From assembly GCA_045594105.1 (NCBI GenBank), contig JAZNXY010000019.1, positions 1 through 33,414 on the forward strand: a DNA stretch of 33,414 bases. Reading direction: 5' to 3'. Positions within the stretch are counted from its first letter, which is position 1; the number at the start of each line of letters is the position of its first letter. This document shows positions 6,821 to 15,013 of this stretch, piece after piece. The stretch comes from URNF01 sp045594105. GTDB taxonomy: Bacteria > Bacillota > Clostridia > Oscillospirales > Acutalibacteraceae. The position numbers were made by a program, and so were the translations under genes. The notes under the pieces were generated by a model, which was given only the letters and a program-made list of their open reading frames with translations, did not search any database and was not told the DNA's origin.

Positions 6821-8647
6821 TTATTCGCCGAAATACACCTCATACCAAACAAGGAACATATATACCGTCCAAATTTTACGGCTGTTATCCTTTTTACCTG
6901 CGAAATGTGCATCCAGCAGCTTTACAAGCTCATGCGTGTTAAAAAACTGTCGGGCGGCAGGGGAGAGGAATGCCGTTTTGACCAGATCGTAGTATTTTTG
7001 CTGCTTTAACCAGATACGAATCGGCACAGGGAAGCCGAGCTTTGGTTTGTCTGCCGCCGCTGCAGGAATATGCCGTTTTGCCGCAAGCCGCATGGCGTAT
7101 TTGGTGGTGCCGCCGCAAATGCGGTGCTTGACGGGAATACGGGACGCAACGGCAAACACGTCTTTATCAAGGAAAGGCACACGCAGCTCCAGGGAGTGTG
7201 CCATACTCATGCGGTCGGCCTTGAGCAGAATGTCTCCCACCATCCACCGATTGATGTCCAGATACTGCATGCGGGTAACGTCATCCTGACCGAGGGTGCG
7301 GTCATAATATGCCGCCGTTTGCCGTGTGGGGTCGGTGGCGGAAACGGTTTTGAGAAGCTTGGCTTTTTCTTTTTGAGAAAACATTTTTGCATTGCCGATA
7401 AATCTCTCTTCGAGGGTTAACGCACCACGTTGTATGAAGGATTTTCCCTTGATGTCCGGCAGCAGTGATACTATCGCCGCAAGCAGCTTGCGTAAAAAGC
7501 GGGGGAGACGCTGGTAGGCACGCAGGGAATACGGCTCGTGGTAGATGCGGTAACCGCCGAACAGCTCGTCGGCACCTTCGCCCGATAACACCACCTTCAC
7601 CTGCTTTGCCGCCAATGCAGACACGAAATAGAGTGCCACGCAAGCAGGGTCGGCAAGCGGTTGATCGAGAAAATATTGCACCTTTGGTAACACGTCCCAA
7701 TATTCCTGCTCGGAAATGAGGTGCACGTAATGGTCAATGCCCACCTCTTTGGCGAGGTCTGCGGCATAGGTGCTTTCATTGTAATGACTGCCGTTGTCAA
7801 AACCGACGGTGAATGCTTTCTGACCGCCGAAATACGAAGCAACGAAGCTGGAATCCACGCCGCTTGACAGGAAACAGCCAACCTCTACATCGCTGATGCG
7901 GTGTGCTTCAACCGAATCGGTGAACGTCTTATCAATGGCCTCTACCGCCTCGTCAAGTGTCATAGCTTCATCGGGGCAAAAGGCGGGCTCCCAATATCGA
8001 TGTACCGACACCTCGCCGTCCTTAAATCGCAAAAAGTGCGCAGGCGGCAGACAGAAAATATTTTCAAAGAAGGTTTCGTCGGGTACAGCGTATTGGAAGG
8101 ATAAATAGTTGTCGAGTGCTTGTGGATTGAACACCTTTTTGACGTCGGGATGGCACAGCAGGGATTTGATTTCCGAGCCGTATACCAGCCGACCGTCAGG
8201 CAGACGGGTGTAATGCATCGGCTTGATGCCGAAAAAGTCACGTGCGATAAACAATTCGCAGGTAACGGTGTTCCAAATAGCAAAAGCAAACATACCGCGC
8301 AGCTTTGTGAGCAGGTCTTCACCCCATTGCTCAAAGCCGTGCAGCAGCACCTCGCTGTCACTTTCGGTGGCAAAGGTATGTCCTGCTGTCAACAGCTGCT
8401 CACGCAGCGTGAGATAGTTATAGATTTCACCATTGAAGGTAAGCACCAGCGTTTTGTCCTCGTTGTACAGCGGCTGGTGTCCTGCTTCCAGGTCGATAAT
8501 GCTTAAACGGCGAAAGCCCATCGCTATGCCGTCATCCAGATAATAGCCGTCGGAATCGGGGCCACGGTGGGTGATTTTTTCGGTCATTTGTTTTAAGAAC
8601 ACTTCACGGTCGACAAGTTCGCCCGTAAATCCGCAAAATCCGCACAT
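6821..8647 (-). CDS. asnB: Asparagine synthase (glutamine-hydrolysing)
   Basis: This 608-aa enzyme makes asparagine from aspartate, ATP and glutamine. The N-terminal class II glutaminase domain starts MCGFCGF, so Cys2 becomes the nucleophile, and carries HRGPDSDG and FNGEIYNY. The synthetase domain has the pyrophosphate loop as LSSGVDSS (usually SGGVDSS) near residue 265, then the SGEGADELFGGY motif. The length fits full-length AsnB. The ribosome binding site TAGGAGAG overlaps the ispD stop region, and only 3 bases separate the genes, indicating translational coupling. The Gly-to-Ser change in the loop also occurs in active family members as far as I recall, so activity is expected. Confidence 0.95.
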   Translation of the reverse strand: MCGFCGFTGELVDREVFLKQMTEKITHRGPDSDGYYLDDGIAMGFRRLSIIDLEAGHQPLYNEDKTLVLTFNGEIYNYLTLREQLLTAGHTFATESDSEVLLHGFEQWGEDLLTKLRGMFAFAIWNTVTCELFIARDFFGIKPMHYTRLPDGRLVYGSEIKSLLCHPDVKKVFNPQALDNYLSFQYAVPDETFFENIFCLPPAHFLRFKDGEVSVHRYWEPAFCPDEAMTLDEAVEAIDKTFTDSVEAHRISDVEVGCFLSSGVDSSFVASYFGGQKAFTVGFDNGSHYNESTYAADLAKEVGIDHYVHLISEQEYWDVLPKVQYFLDQPLADPACVALYFVSALAAKQVKVVLSGEGADELFGGYRIYHEPYSLRAYQRLPRFLRKLLAAIVSLLPDIKGKSFIQRGALTLEERFIGNAKMFSQKEKAKLLKTVSATDPTRQTAAYYDRTLGQDDVTRMQYLDINRWMVGDILLKADRMSMAHSLELRVPFLDKDVFAVASRIPVKHRICGGTTKYAMRLAAKRHIPAAAADKPKLGFPVPIRIWLKQQKYYDLVKTAFLSPAARQFFNTHELVKLLDAHFAGKKDNSRKIWTVYMFLVWYEVYFGE

Positions 8648-8650
8648 GGT

Positions 8651-9325
8651 TTACTCTCCTAAAAGTGCCGCCGCAATGGTGAGGTCTTCGGGGGTGGTGA
8701 TTTTCAGGTTCTGGTAATCGCCTTCCACCAGCTTCACCGGCAAGCCGAGCCGTTCAAACAGCTGACAATCATCGGTCAGGGAAACGGCGGCTTCTACCGC
8801 AGACGCCAATGCGTTTTTGTATTTTTGAAGGTCAAACACCTGCGGTGTCTGTACCTGCCACAGCGTGTTACGGTCAGGGGTGGCACTGATAAAGCCGTTA
8901 TTGCTTGCCACCTTAATGGTGTCCTTTACACGCACCGCCACCGCAGCGGCACCGTGCTCTTTGGCGGCAGTAACCGTTCGGTCGATGAGGGCAGGGGTGA
9001 TGAGAGGGCGTGCACCATCCTGCACCGCAATAAAATCGGTGTCGGCAGGCAGGGCGGCAATGCTCTTTTGGGCGGATTGCTGCCGCGTAGCACCGCCTTC
9101 ACATATGGCATACAGCTTGGTGATGCCGTTTTCCCGACACAGCTTCTCAAACGGCCGCACGTCTTCGGGCCGGGTGACCAGCAGAATATACTCCACCGAC
9201 GGTGCCTGCTGAAATGCCATAAGGGTGTGCAGAATAACGGGCTTCCCATTCAGCAAGGCGGTTTGCTTGGGAAAGCCCATACGGGTAGAATTGCCTGCGG
9301 CAAGTATGACAGCGGTTGTTTTCAA
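8651..9325 (-). CDS. ispD: 2-C-methyl-D-erythritol 4-phosphate cytidylyltransferase
   Basis: This 224-aa cytoplasmic enzyme transfers CMP to methylerythritol phosphate in the MEP route to isoprenoids. The nucleotide-binding motif LAAGNSTRMGFPKQ lies at the N-terminus, followed by VQDGARPLITPALID, the TPDRNTLWQVQTPQVFD segment and LTDDCQLFERLG, all characteristic of IspD. The frame contains TTG at 9340, GTG at 9334 and TTG at 9325. TTG 9325 is chosen because GGGGGTGA lies about 5 bases upstream and the product then begins MKTTAVILAAG, as is usual for the family. First gene of the minus-strand cluster with asnB, the DUF4830-like gene and rsuA. Confidence 0.93.
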   Translation of the reverse strand: MKTTAVILAAGNSTRMGFPKQTALLNGKPVILHTLMAFQQAPSVEYILLVTRPEDVRPFEKLCRENGITKLYAICEGGATRQQSAQKSIAALPADTDFIAVQDGARPLITPALIDRTVTAAKEHGAAAVAVRVKDTIKVASNNGFISATPDRNTLWQVQTPQVFDLQKYKNALASAVEAAVSLTDDCQLFERLGLPVKLVEGDYQNLKITTPEDLTIAAALLGE

Positions 9326-9348
9326 TACAGTCACCCCCAAAATATCTC

Positions 9349-9366
9349 ATTATACAGTATACTGTA
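9349..9366 (-). promoter_or_regulatory. ispD promoter -10 with overlapping 14-bp palindrome
   Basis: TATAAT on the minus strand (9354-9349) precedes ispD, but no good -35 is found 16-18 bp upstream. The perfect palindrome TACAGTATACTGTA (9353-9366) overlaps the first two bases of the -10 and fills most of the spacer, where a repressor or activator could bind. A 14-bp palindrome can occur by chance in a window of this size, so only its position makes it notable. Confidence 0.4.
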
Positions 9367-9438
9367 CGCATAAGGAAAAATCAACGAAAAAGTGTAACAT
9401 AAACCGAGAAAAACACAATTTTTTTGAGATAAAAGCAG

Positions 9439-9467
9439 TTGAAAAGCGTGTACATAGGTGGTATAAT
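9439..9467 (+). promoter_or_regulatory. Sigma-A promoter for the sugar epimerase-like gene
   Basis: TTGAAA at 9439-9444 and consensus TATAAT at 9462-9467 have a 17-bp spacer. Transcription would begin near 9473, leaving a short leader before ATG 9503. Confidence 0.8.
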
Positions 9468-9502
9468 TTATGCAAGATAAACAGCAAAAAGGAGTGCTTT
9501 TT

Positions 9503-10261
9503 ATGATCAAGGAACTCGGTTTGCAAAACTATTCCATTCGTGAACATCTGACCACCTATGAAGATGTGTACGAAGCGATGAAAACCATCAAAGAGATGGG
9601 CTACACCGTGGTACAAACGGCAGGTGAAAAGATTTCGTTGGAGGAGTTTGCAAAGATTGCCAAGGAATTGAACATTACCGTGTGCGGCACCCATTGCGGT
9701 TTTGATACATTGATCGCAGATCCGCAAAAAGCGATGGAGACCCACCGTAAGCTCGGCACCACCAACATTGGCATCGGCGGTTTCTTTGCCAATGGCGTGG
9801 AAGATGTAGAAAAATTTATTGAGCGGGCAAATGCGTTTGCAGATAGTATTTACGAGCACGGTTTTAAGTTCACGTATCATAATCACGAGCACGAGTTCCG
9901 CAAGCTCGGTGACAAAACAGTGATGGATATGCTGGTGGAAGGTCTTGACCCCGTTAAAACGTCTTTCTGCCTGGACACCCATTGGGTGCAGCGTGGCGGC
10001 GGTGATGTATGTTCCTGGATTGAGAAGCTGGCAGGGCGCATTGATATTATCCATTTGAAGGATATGGTCATTCGGAGCGACCGTACCCCCACCATGTGCG
10101 AGATAGGTGCAGGCAACATGGATTTTGGCAGGATTATTGCCGCCGCCGAAAAAGCAGGGGTCAAGTATTACGTCGTTGAGCAGGACGAGTGCCCGGGCGA
10201 TTCCTTTGACAGCGTCAGACAAAGTGCGGCGTATATCCGTGCGAATTTTATGGAAAAGTAA
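9503..10261 (+). CDS. Sugar phosphate isomerase/epimerase (xylose isomerase-like TIM barrel)
   Basis: This 252-aa cytoplasmic TIM-barrel protein belongs to the AP endonuclease 2/xylose isomerase-like superfamily, which includes sugar epimerases and inosose dehydratase IolE. Likely metal and acid-base positions follow the family pattern: YHNHEHEF (about residues 130-137), CLDTHW (about 162-167), DIIHLKDM (about 185-192) and VVEQDE near the end. ATG 9503 has AAAGGAG upstream; an in-frame ATG at 9470 is rejected because it falls at or before the predicted transcription start. It is transcribed alone. Its substrate is unknown; a role in processing a sugar imported by the locus at 15-26 kb is possible but unproven. 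Confidence 0.85.
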   Translation: MIKELGLQNYSIREHLTTYEDVYEAMKTIKEMGYTVVQTAGEKISLEEFAKIAKELNITVCGTHCGFDTLIADPQKAMETHRKLGTTNIGIGGFFANGVEDVEKFIERANAFADSIYEHGFKFTYHNHEHEFRKLGDKTVMDMLVEGLDPVKTSFCLDTHWVQRGGGDVCSWIEKLAGRIDIIHLKDMVIRSDRTPTMCEIGAGNMDFGRIIAAAEKAGVKYYVVEQDECPGDSFDSVRQSAAYIRANFMEK

Positions 10262-10269
10262 AAAAGTTC

Positions 10270-10298
10270 TTTACAAATCGTAAAAGCTGTGATATAGT
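10270..10298 (+). promoter_or_regulatory. Sigma-A promoter for rpsO
   Basis: TTTACA at 10270-10275 and TATAGT at 10293-10298 are 17 bp apart, only 8 bases after the preceding gene ends. Confidence 0.7.
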
Positions 10299-10304
10299 AT
10301 GAAA

Positions 10305-10420
10305 GCTGCCCGAAAAACGGCGGCGTATCCGATTACGCGGTTCGTGGTTTCTGCCTTGTATAAGGACTCACCATGACCCGACACTGCGTTTTACGGAAAT
10401 ATTAAAAGAGGTGAAAGAGT
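10305..10420 (+). promoter_or_regulatory. Structured rpsO leader, candidate S15 autoregulatory RNA
   Basis: About 115 bases lie between the predicted transcription start and rpsO. Visible hairpins include GCGTA/TACGC (10323-10327/10334-10338) and CCTT/AAGG (10354-10357/10362-10365). Leaders that bind ribosomal protein S15 and repress its translation are known in several bacteria, but the folds differ between groups and I cannot match this one to a named class. Confidence 0.4.
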
Positions 10421-10687
10421 ATGATGTTACCCGAAGAAAAAGCAGCCATTATGAAAGAGTACGCGACCCACGAAGGCGACACCGGTTCTCCCGAGGTACA
10501 GATCGCTGTGCTGACCAAACGCATTCAGGACTTGACCGCTCACATGAAAGAGCACAAGAAAGACTACCATTCCAACCGTGGTCTTCTGAAAATGGTTGGT
10601 CGTCGTCACAACCTGTTGGCCTACTTGAAAAAGAAGGACATCAACCGTTATCGCGCGCTCATCGAAAGACTCGGTCTGCGTAAGTAA
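10421..10687 (+). CDS. rpsO: 30S ribosomal protein S15
   Basis: This 88-aa protein binds the central domain of 16S rRNA early in small subunit assembly. The sequence is typical from end to end: GDTGSPEVQIAVLTKRI, then LTAHMKEHKKDYHSNRGLL, MVGRRHNLLAYLKKKD and RYRALIERLGLRK. The start is ATGATG with AGAGGTG upstream; the second ATG (10424) would give the more usual MLPEEK and either may be used. It precedes pnp, an order seen in many bacteria. Confidence 0.98.
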   Translation: MMLPEEKAAIMKEYATHEGDTGSPEVQIAVLTKRIQDLTAHMKEHKKDYHSNRGLLKMVGRRHNLLAYLKKKDINRYRALIERLGLRK

Positions 10688-10697
10688 TTGCAACCTT

Positions 10698-10728
10698 GAG
10701 GCAGGTAGAAAATGGTTCTACCTGCCTC
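10698..10728 (+). other. Strong hairpin between rpsO and pnp, without a U-tract
   Basis: A perfect 13-bp stem (10698-10710 with 10716-10728, loop AATGG) begins 10 bases after rpsO. It is followed by TCGTTGCG and not by a T run, so it is a poor intrinsic terminator. It may be an RNA processing or 3'-end stabilising structure. In E. coli the rpsO-pnp interval also carries hairpins, one cut by RNase III in pnp autoregulation; a similar use here is inferred. Confidence 0.6.
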
Positions 10729-10859
10729 TCGTTGCGTAAATGTTTACAATGGAGTGCGGCTGTTTAGCAGTGAAACGAGTGTTGTTTTACGGAACAATAT
10801 TGGTTTTATTGCTAAATCCCGTATCTCCGAGAAAATAAAAAATTAGGAGGTAAACCCAA

Positions 10860-13049
10860 ATGTTTGAAAATTTCAGAACTTTCGAAACAACCCTGGCGGG
10901 TCGTCCGCTGGTTGTGGAAACCGGTAAAATGGCACAGCTCTCCAACGGCTCCTGCTTGGTACGTTACGGTGAGACTGCCATTCTCTGCAACGTGACTGCG
11001 TCTGCAAAACCCCGTGAAGGCGTTGACTTTTTCCCGCTTTCCGTGGACTATGAGGAAAAACACTATTCCGTAGGTCGCATTCCCGGCTCTTTCCAGCGCC
11101 GTGAAGCACGCCCGAGTGAGAAGGCGATTCTCACCTCCCGTGTTATCGACCGCCCCATCCGTCCTTTGTTCCCGAAGGATATGCGTAACGACGTGTCTAT
11201 CGTATGTACCGTGATGTCGGTAGATCCCGATTGCGCACCCGAAACCACCGCTATGATCGGTGCTTCTATCGCTATCGCTATTTCCGATATTCCGTGGGAC
11301 GGCCCGATTTCCGGTGTTGTCGTAGGCATGGTTGACGGTAAATTTGTTATCAACCCCACCGCAGAAGAGGAAAAACGCTCCGAAATGCACGTAACCGTTG
11401 CGTCTACCGCAGACCTCGTTGCGATGATCGAAGCAGGGGCTAACGAAATCGACAACGATACCATGTTCGATGCGATTATGTTCGGTCACGAAGCAAACCA
11501 GGAAATTGTACGTTTCATCAACAGCATCGTTGCGGAAATCGGCAAAGAGAAGTTCCCCTTCACCTCCAACGATCCCGCACCCGAAATGTTCGAAGCTATC
11601 AAAGAGTTCGCTATCGAAAAGGTGCGTTATGCACTGGATACCGACGACAAATTGGTACGTGACGAGCGTTTGCTGCCCGTTTACGATGAAGTACACGCCA
11701 AATTTGACGAAGTGTACCCCGAAGAAATCGGCAAAATCGACGAATGTCTGTACAAATTGCAGAAATATGTTGTACGCCGCTGGTTGCTGGATGACGGCAA
11801 ACGTGTAGACGGCCGTGGTATCAACGATATTCGTCCGCTTAACGCACAGGTTTCCCTGTTGCCCCGCACCCATGGCTCCGGTATGTTCACCCGTGGTCAG
11901 ACCCAGGTGCTGACCGTGGCTACCCTTGGCTCTGCCGGCGATGCACAGCTGCTCGACGGTCTGGATGACGAGACCGAAAAGCGCTATATGCACCACTACA
12001 ACTTCCCGTCCTACTCCGTAGGTGAGACCAAGCCCTCCCGTGGTCCCGGGCGTCGTGAAATCGGTCACGGTGCCTTGGCGGAACGTGCCCTTGTGCCCGT
12101 TTTGCCTTCCGTGGAAGAGTTCCCCTATACCATTCGTCTTGTCAGTGAAGTGCTGTCCTCCAACGGCTCTACTTCTCAGGCATCTATTTGCGGCTCTACC
12201 TTGGCTTTGATGGACGCAGGTGTGCCGATTAAAGCACCTGTTGCAGGCATTTCCTGCGGTCTTGTAACCGAAGGCGACCGTTTTATGACCATGGTGGATA
12301 TCCAGGGCCTGGAAGACTTCTTCGGCGACATGGACTTCAAAGTCGGCGGCACCAAAAAGGGTATCACCGCTATCCAGATGGACCTTAAAGTGCATGGTCT
12401 GACCCCTGCTATCATTCGTGAAGCACTGGACAAGACCTATACTGCCCGTATGTACATTTTGGACGAAATCATGCTGCCTGTTATTGCAGAGCCGCGTGCT
12501 GAATTGTCCAAATACGCTCCCAAAATGCTCGGCACCAAGATCGACGTGGACAAAATCCGTGAGGTTATTGGTAAAGGCGGCAGCGTTATCCAGAAAATTC
12601 AGGCAGAATGCAACTGCAAAATCGACATCGAAGAGGACGGTACCGTGTTCATTTCCGCACTCAACGGCGATGACGCAAAACGTGCGCTTATGGTTGTTGA
12701 AACCATCGCAAAAGACCCCGAAATCGGTGCGATTTATAAGGGTAAGGTTACCCGCCTGATGACCTTCGGTGCGTTTGTGGAAATTGCTCCCGGCAAAGAA
12801 GGTCTTGTGCACATCAGCCGTCTCGACGTAAAACGTGTTGAGAAGGTAGAGGACGTTGTTTCCGTCGGCGATGAAGTGATGGTCAAAGTCACCGAAATCG
12901 ACGAACAGGGTCGTCTGAATCTTTCTCGCCGTGATGCACTCATCGAGGTGGAAGGCCTGGAAGCGGAAGCACCCTCTGAGGCCGCTCCCCGTCCGTCCCG
13001 CCCGCGTCGTGAAGGCGGTTTCCGTAACAACCGTCGTCGCGAAGACTAA
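10860..13049 (+). CDS. pnp: Polyribonucleotide nucleotidyltransferase (PNPase)
   Basis: This 729-aa 3'-to-5' phosphorolytic exoribonuclease is central to mRNA decay. It has two RNase PH-like domains (about residues 1-215 and 310-540) separated by a helical domain. The second contains FFGDMDFKVGG, matching the catalytic Asp-containing segment. A KH domain with IGKGG follows (about 555-615), then an S1 domain (about 621-690, YKGKVTRLMTFGAFVEIAPGK). The C-terminal tail is Arg/Pro-rich and basic, probably disordered and RNA-binding. The start ATG has TAGGAGG at good spacing. It follows rpsO by 172 bases that hold a hairpin but no clear promoter, so readthrough from rpsO is likely. Confidence 0.98.
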   Translation: MFENFRTFETTLAGRPLVVETGKMAQLSNGSCLVRYGETAILCNVTASAKPREGVDFFPLSVDYEEKHYSVGRIPGSFQRREARPSEKAILTSRVIDRPIRPLFPKDMRNDVSIVCTVMSVDPDCAPETTAMIGASIAIAISDIPWDGPISGVVVGMVDGKFVINPTAEEEKRSEMHVTVASTADLVAMIEAGANEIDNDTMFDAIMFGHEANQEIVRFINSIVAEIGKEKFPFTSNDPAPEMFEAIKEFAIEKVRYALDTDDKLVRDERLLPVYDEVHAKFDEVYPEEIGKIDECLYKLQKYVVRRWLLDDGKRVDGRGINDIRPLNAQVSLLPRTHGSGMFTRGQTQVLTVATLGSAGDAQLLDGLDDETEKRYMHHYNFPSYSVGETKPSRGPGRREIGHGALAERALVPVLPSVEEFPYTIRLVSEVLSSNGSTSQASICGSTLALMDAGVPIKAPVAGISCGLVTEGDRFMTMVDIQGLEDFFGDMDFKVGGTKKGITAIQMDLKVHGLTPAIIREALDKTYTARMYILDEIMLPVIAEPRAELSKYAPKMLGTKIDVDKIREVIGKGGSVIQKIQAECNCKIDIEEDGTVFISALNGDDAKRALMVVETIAKDPEIGAIYKGKVTRLMTFGAFVEIAPGKEGLVHISRLDVKRVEKVEDVVSVGDEVMVKVTEIDEQGRLNLSRRDALIEVEGLEAEAPSEAAPRPSRPRREGGFRNNRRRED

Positions 13050-13058
13050 TTGTCACAC

Positions 13059-13094
13059 AAAACGCCGCAAACCGTCGGGTTTGCGGCGTTTTTT
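13059..13094 (+). terminator. Intrinsic terminator of rpsO-pnp
   Basis: AACGCCGCAAACC (13061-13073) pairs perfectly with GGTTTGCGGCGTT (13078-13090) around GTCG and runs into T6. Confidence 0.93.
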
Positions 13095-13228
13095 GTTGTA
13101 TTTCTCGGGAAATATACGGTATGTTTTTGCTTGTACAAATCGTGTGGCACAGCGGGTCGGCTTACAGCGAAAAAGGGCGGATAATTTGTACAATTTGCAT
13201 AGAAAATAGTGGGATTTTCAAAAAAGTG

Positions 13229-13257
13229 TTGGCAAGCGACGGAAAACGTGTTATAAT
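13229..13257 (+). promoter_or_regulatory. Sigma-A promoter for the two-gene envelope unit
   Basis: TTGGCA at 13229-13234 and consensus TATAAT at 13252-13257, spacer 17 bp. It lies about 37 bases ahead of the chosen start at 13294. Confidence 0.75.
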
Positions 13258-13293
13258 GTACGGACAGAGATTTTGTAGGGAGGAATGCGCCCT

Positions 13294-14202
13294 ATGGCAG
13301 ATTGGAAAAAGGTAGAGCAGACGCCGGATGAGGCCTCTGAAAACACGGCAACGCCTGTTGCTGAAAAAACAGATAAAAAGGCGGCACGTGAAGCAAAACG
13401 GGCAGCCAAAAAGCAGGCAGAAAAAGAGAAGCTGATTGCCTATGGCAGGAAGCTGCGTGAAAAGGAAGCGGAACGCAAGGCGCGTGTGGATAAAAACGGT
13501 CAGCGCCGTGGCAGATACAGATGGGCGGCGCCTGTCGGTTTCCTGACCACTATTCTGGCGATTGTCGGCGTGGTTGCGGTGATTGCAACCGGTGTCGGTG
13601 TGGTACGTGAATTGGTCGATGATACCGCTTTGCGTGATGAAATCGGCTATTTTCTGCAGCCGCTTACCGCATACAATCCCATTCCCGATTTTGACGATGT
13701 CAATGCGGAGGATATTGATGAACTCTTGCGTGCGGCGGTGTGGCGTATTACCGAAGCGGAGCGTATCCGTATGCTGCGTGAGAAGGATGAGAATACCAAG
13801 TACGAGCTGGATAATAACGGCCGTCTGATCGTGCCCGTGGCGGAGGTAGAGGCCTCTTACAAGGTGCTTTTCGGCGAAAAAGCGGTGCTCAACAACCGTA
13901 CGCTCGGCGAGGATGACGTAGAATACAGTGAAACCAACAAGACGTATTTTGTACCGTTTAACTTTGTGACCTCGTTGCACCAGCCGGTGATCGATACCAT
14001 TCACCGCAGAGGTAACGTGTATCAGGTGCGTATTGCCTTTGTATCCTCCGCAGATCTTGAGGTGGATGAACGCGGCAATACGATAGATCCGACCCCTGAT
14101 ATGGCGGCTTTTGCACAGATCTATGTATTGGAACGCGTTGACGGACAGTTTACCGTCACCGCTGTCGGCTCTGAAGCCGAAGAAGGAGGGCTTTTACAAT
14201 GA
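13294..14202 (+). CDS. Single-pass membrane protein of unknown function
   Basis: I do not recognise this 302-aa protein. The first 70 residues are cytoplasmic, hydrophilic and very rich in Lys, Arg, Ala and Glu (KKAAREAKRAAKKQAEKEK), probably helical. One membrane segment follows (about residues 76-98). The remaining 200 residues should lie outside and have mixed alpha/beta character without catalytic motifs, Cys or repeats. ATG at 13294 is preferred over ATG 13285, because GGGAGG almost touches the latter and is about 10 bases from the former. It overlaps the next gene by 4 bases (ATGA), so the two are translationally coupled. A role as an envelope partner of the Thr-rich protein is inferred from that coupling only. 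Confidence 0.8.
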   Translation: MADWKKVEQTPDEASENTATPVAEKTDKKAAREAKRAAKKQAEKEKLIAYGRKLREKEAERKARVDKNGQRRGRYRWAAPVGFLTTILAIVGVVAVIATGVGVVRELVDDTALRDEIGYFLQPLTAYNPIPDFDDVNAEDIDELLRAAVWRITEAERIRMLREKDENTKYELDNNGRLIVPVAEVEASYKVLFGEKAVLNNRTLGEDDVEYSETNKTYFVPFNFVTSLHQPVIDTIHRRGNVYQVRIAFVSSADLEVDERGNTIDPTPDMAAFAQIYVLERVDGQFTVTAVGSEAEEGGLLQ

Positions 14203-14831
14203 AAAAAACGATTATTTTAGCGGTTGGCGTGGTCGTGATTTGCCTCGCCTTAGTGTTGACGCTTGTTACCTGCAGTGACAATGAAAGTGATACGCCTACA
14301 GGCACGGTTGACGGTGTTGTAACTACCACCACTACTACTGCAGGCGGTAACACCGAGCAAGCAGGCGGCGGACAAGAGAGTGGGGACGGTGAAATCAGCA
14401 TTGATTTCAGCGATTTGCTGCCCGGTGGCGGTACCACGGCAAAGACGTCCTACGTGACCGTTACCGACGGAAAGGGCCAAGTGGTTACTACATATGTGCC
14501 TGTTACCGACAGCAAAGGCAGTACCAAGACCACGTACGTGGCTGTAACCGATGCGAAAGGCAGCACCAAGACCACCAATGTACCTGTGACAAATGCACAG
14601 GGCGCCACGAAAACAGATGCGCAAGGCAGTGTTGAGACAACGGTGGTAGCACAGACCACGGCTGTCGTACAAACTACGGCGGTTGCACAGACTACGGCGG
14701 TCACCGTGACCGACCCGACCACTACCACCACCAAAACGGAGGCTACTACGACCACCAAAGCTGAAACAGGCACGACAACCATCAATTATGATTCTATTGA
14801 CGGTTGGTCAGATATTAAACCCCCGAAATAA
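14199..14831 (+). CDS. Secreted or anchored Thr-rich repeat protein
   Basis: This 210-aa protein has an N-terminal hydrophobic segment (about residues 4-25) ending in TLVTCSD, a poor lipobox because Thr precedes Cys; it may be a lipoprotein or simply membrane-anchored. The rest is low complexity and rich in Thr, Val and Ala. There are tandem units of about 14 residues, for example TYVPVTDSKGSTKT and TYVAVTDAKGSTKT, then shorter TTAVVQ/TTAVAQ units, then poly-Thr runs and a C-terminal YDSIDGWSDIKPPK. The composition resembles Thr-rich, often glycosylated, surface linkers. No enzyme motif is visible. Start ATG overlaps the stop of the preceding gene. Confidence 0.75.
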   Translation: MKKTIILAVGVVVICLALVLTLVTCSDNESDTPTGTVDGVVTTTTTTAGGNTEQAGGGQESGDGEISIDFSDLLPGGGTTAKTSYVTVTDGKGQVVTTYVPVTDSKGSTKTTYVAVTDAKGSTKTTNVPVTNAQGATKTDAQGSVETTVVAQTTAVVQTTAVAQTTAVTVTDPTTTTTKTEATTTTKAETGTTTINYDSIDGWSDIKPPK

Positions 14832-14842
14832 TGTATACTTGC

Positions 14843-14878
14843 ATCCCCGTGTGCTGCGGCACACGGGGATTTTTTTTG
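14843..14878 (+). terminator. Intrinsic terminator after the Thr-rich protein gene
   Basis: ATCCCCGTGTGC (14843-14854) pairs with GCACACGGGGAT (14859-14870) around TGCG, followed by T7-8. Confidence 0.93.
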
Positions 14879-14978
14879 TTTGTACACCGATGTGCTATTT
14901 ATATATTTTCACTATATGTCATTTTGTACAAAAACGAAACCTGACGAATAGTAAAACTGCTATATTTCATAAGGGATA

Positions 14979-15007
14979 TTGCCAAAACCCCCTTTATAGT
15001 ATATAAT
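14979..15007 (+). promoter_or_regulatory. Sigma-A promoter for the carbohydrate import operon
   Basis: TTGCCA at 14979-14984 and consensus TATAAT at 15002-15007 with 17-bp spacing. It is the only clear promoter seen ahead of the eight-gene operon ending at 26620. Confidence 0.7.
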
Positions 15008-15013
15008 ATACCC

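Noticed and set aside
10698..10740. Intrinsic terminator after rpsO
   Set aside because: The hairpin is strong but has no T run after it, and no new promoter is visible before pnp.
14199..14280. Lipobox in the Thr-rich protein
   Set aside because: The residue before Cys is Thr, whereas Gly, Ala or Ser is normal; kept only as a possibility.
14401..14780. CRISPR array or DNA tandem repeat
   Set aside because: The repetition is degenerate, in frame and coding (Thr-rich protein repeats); there are no constant repeats with unique spacers.
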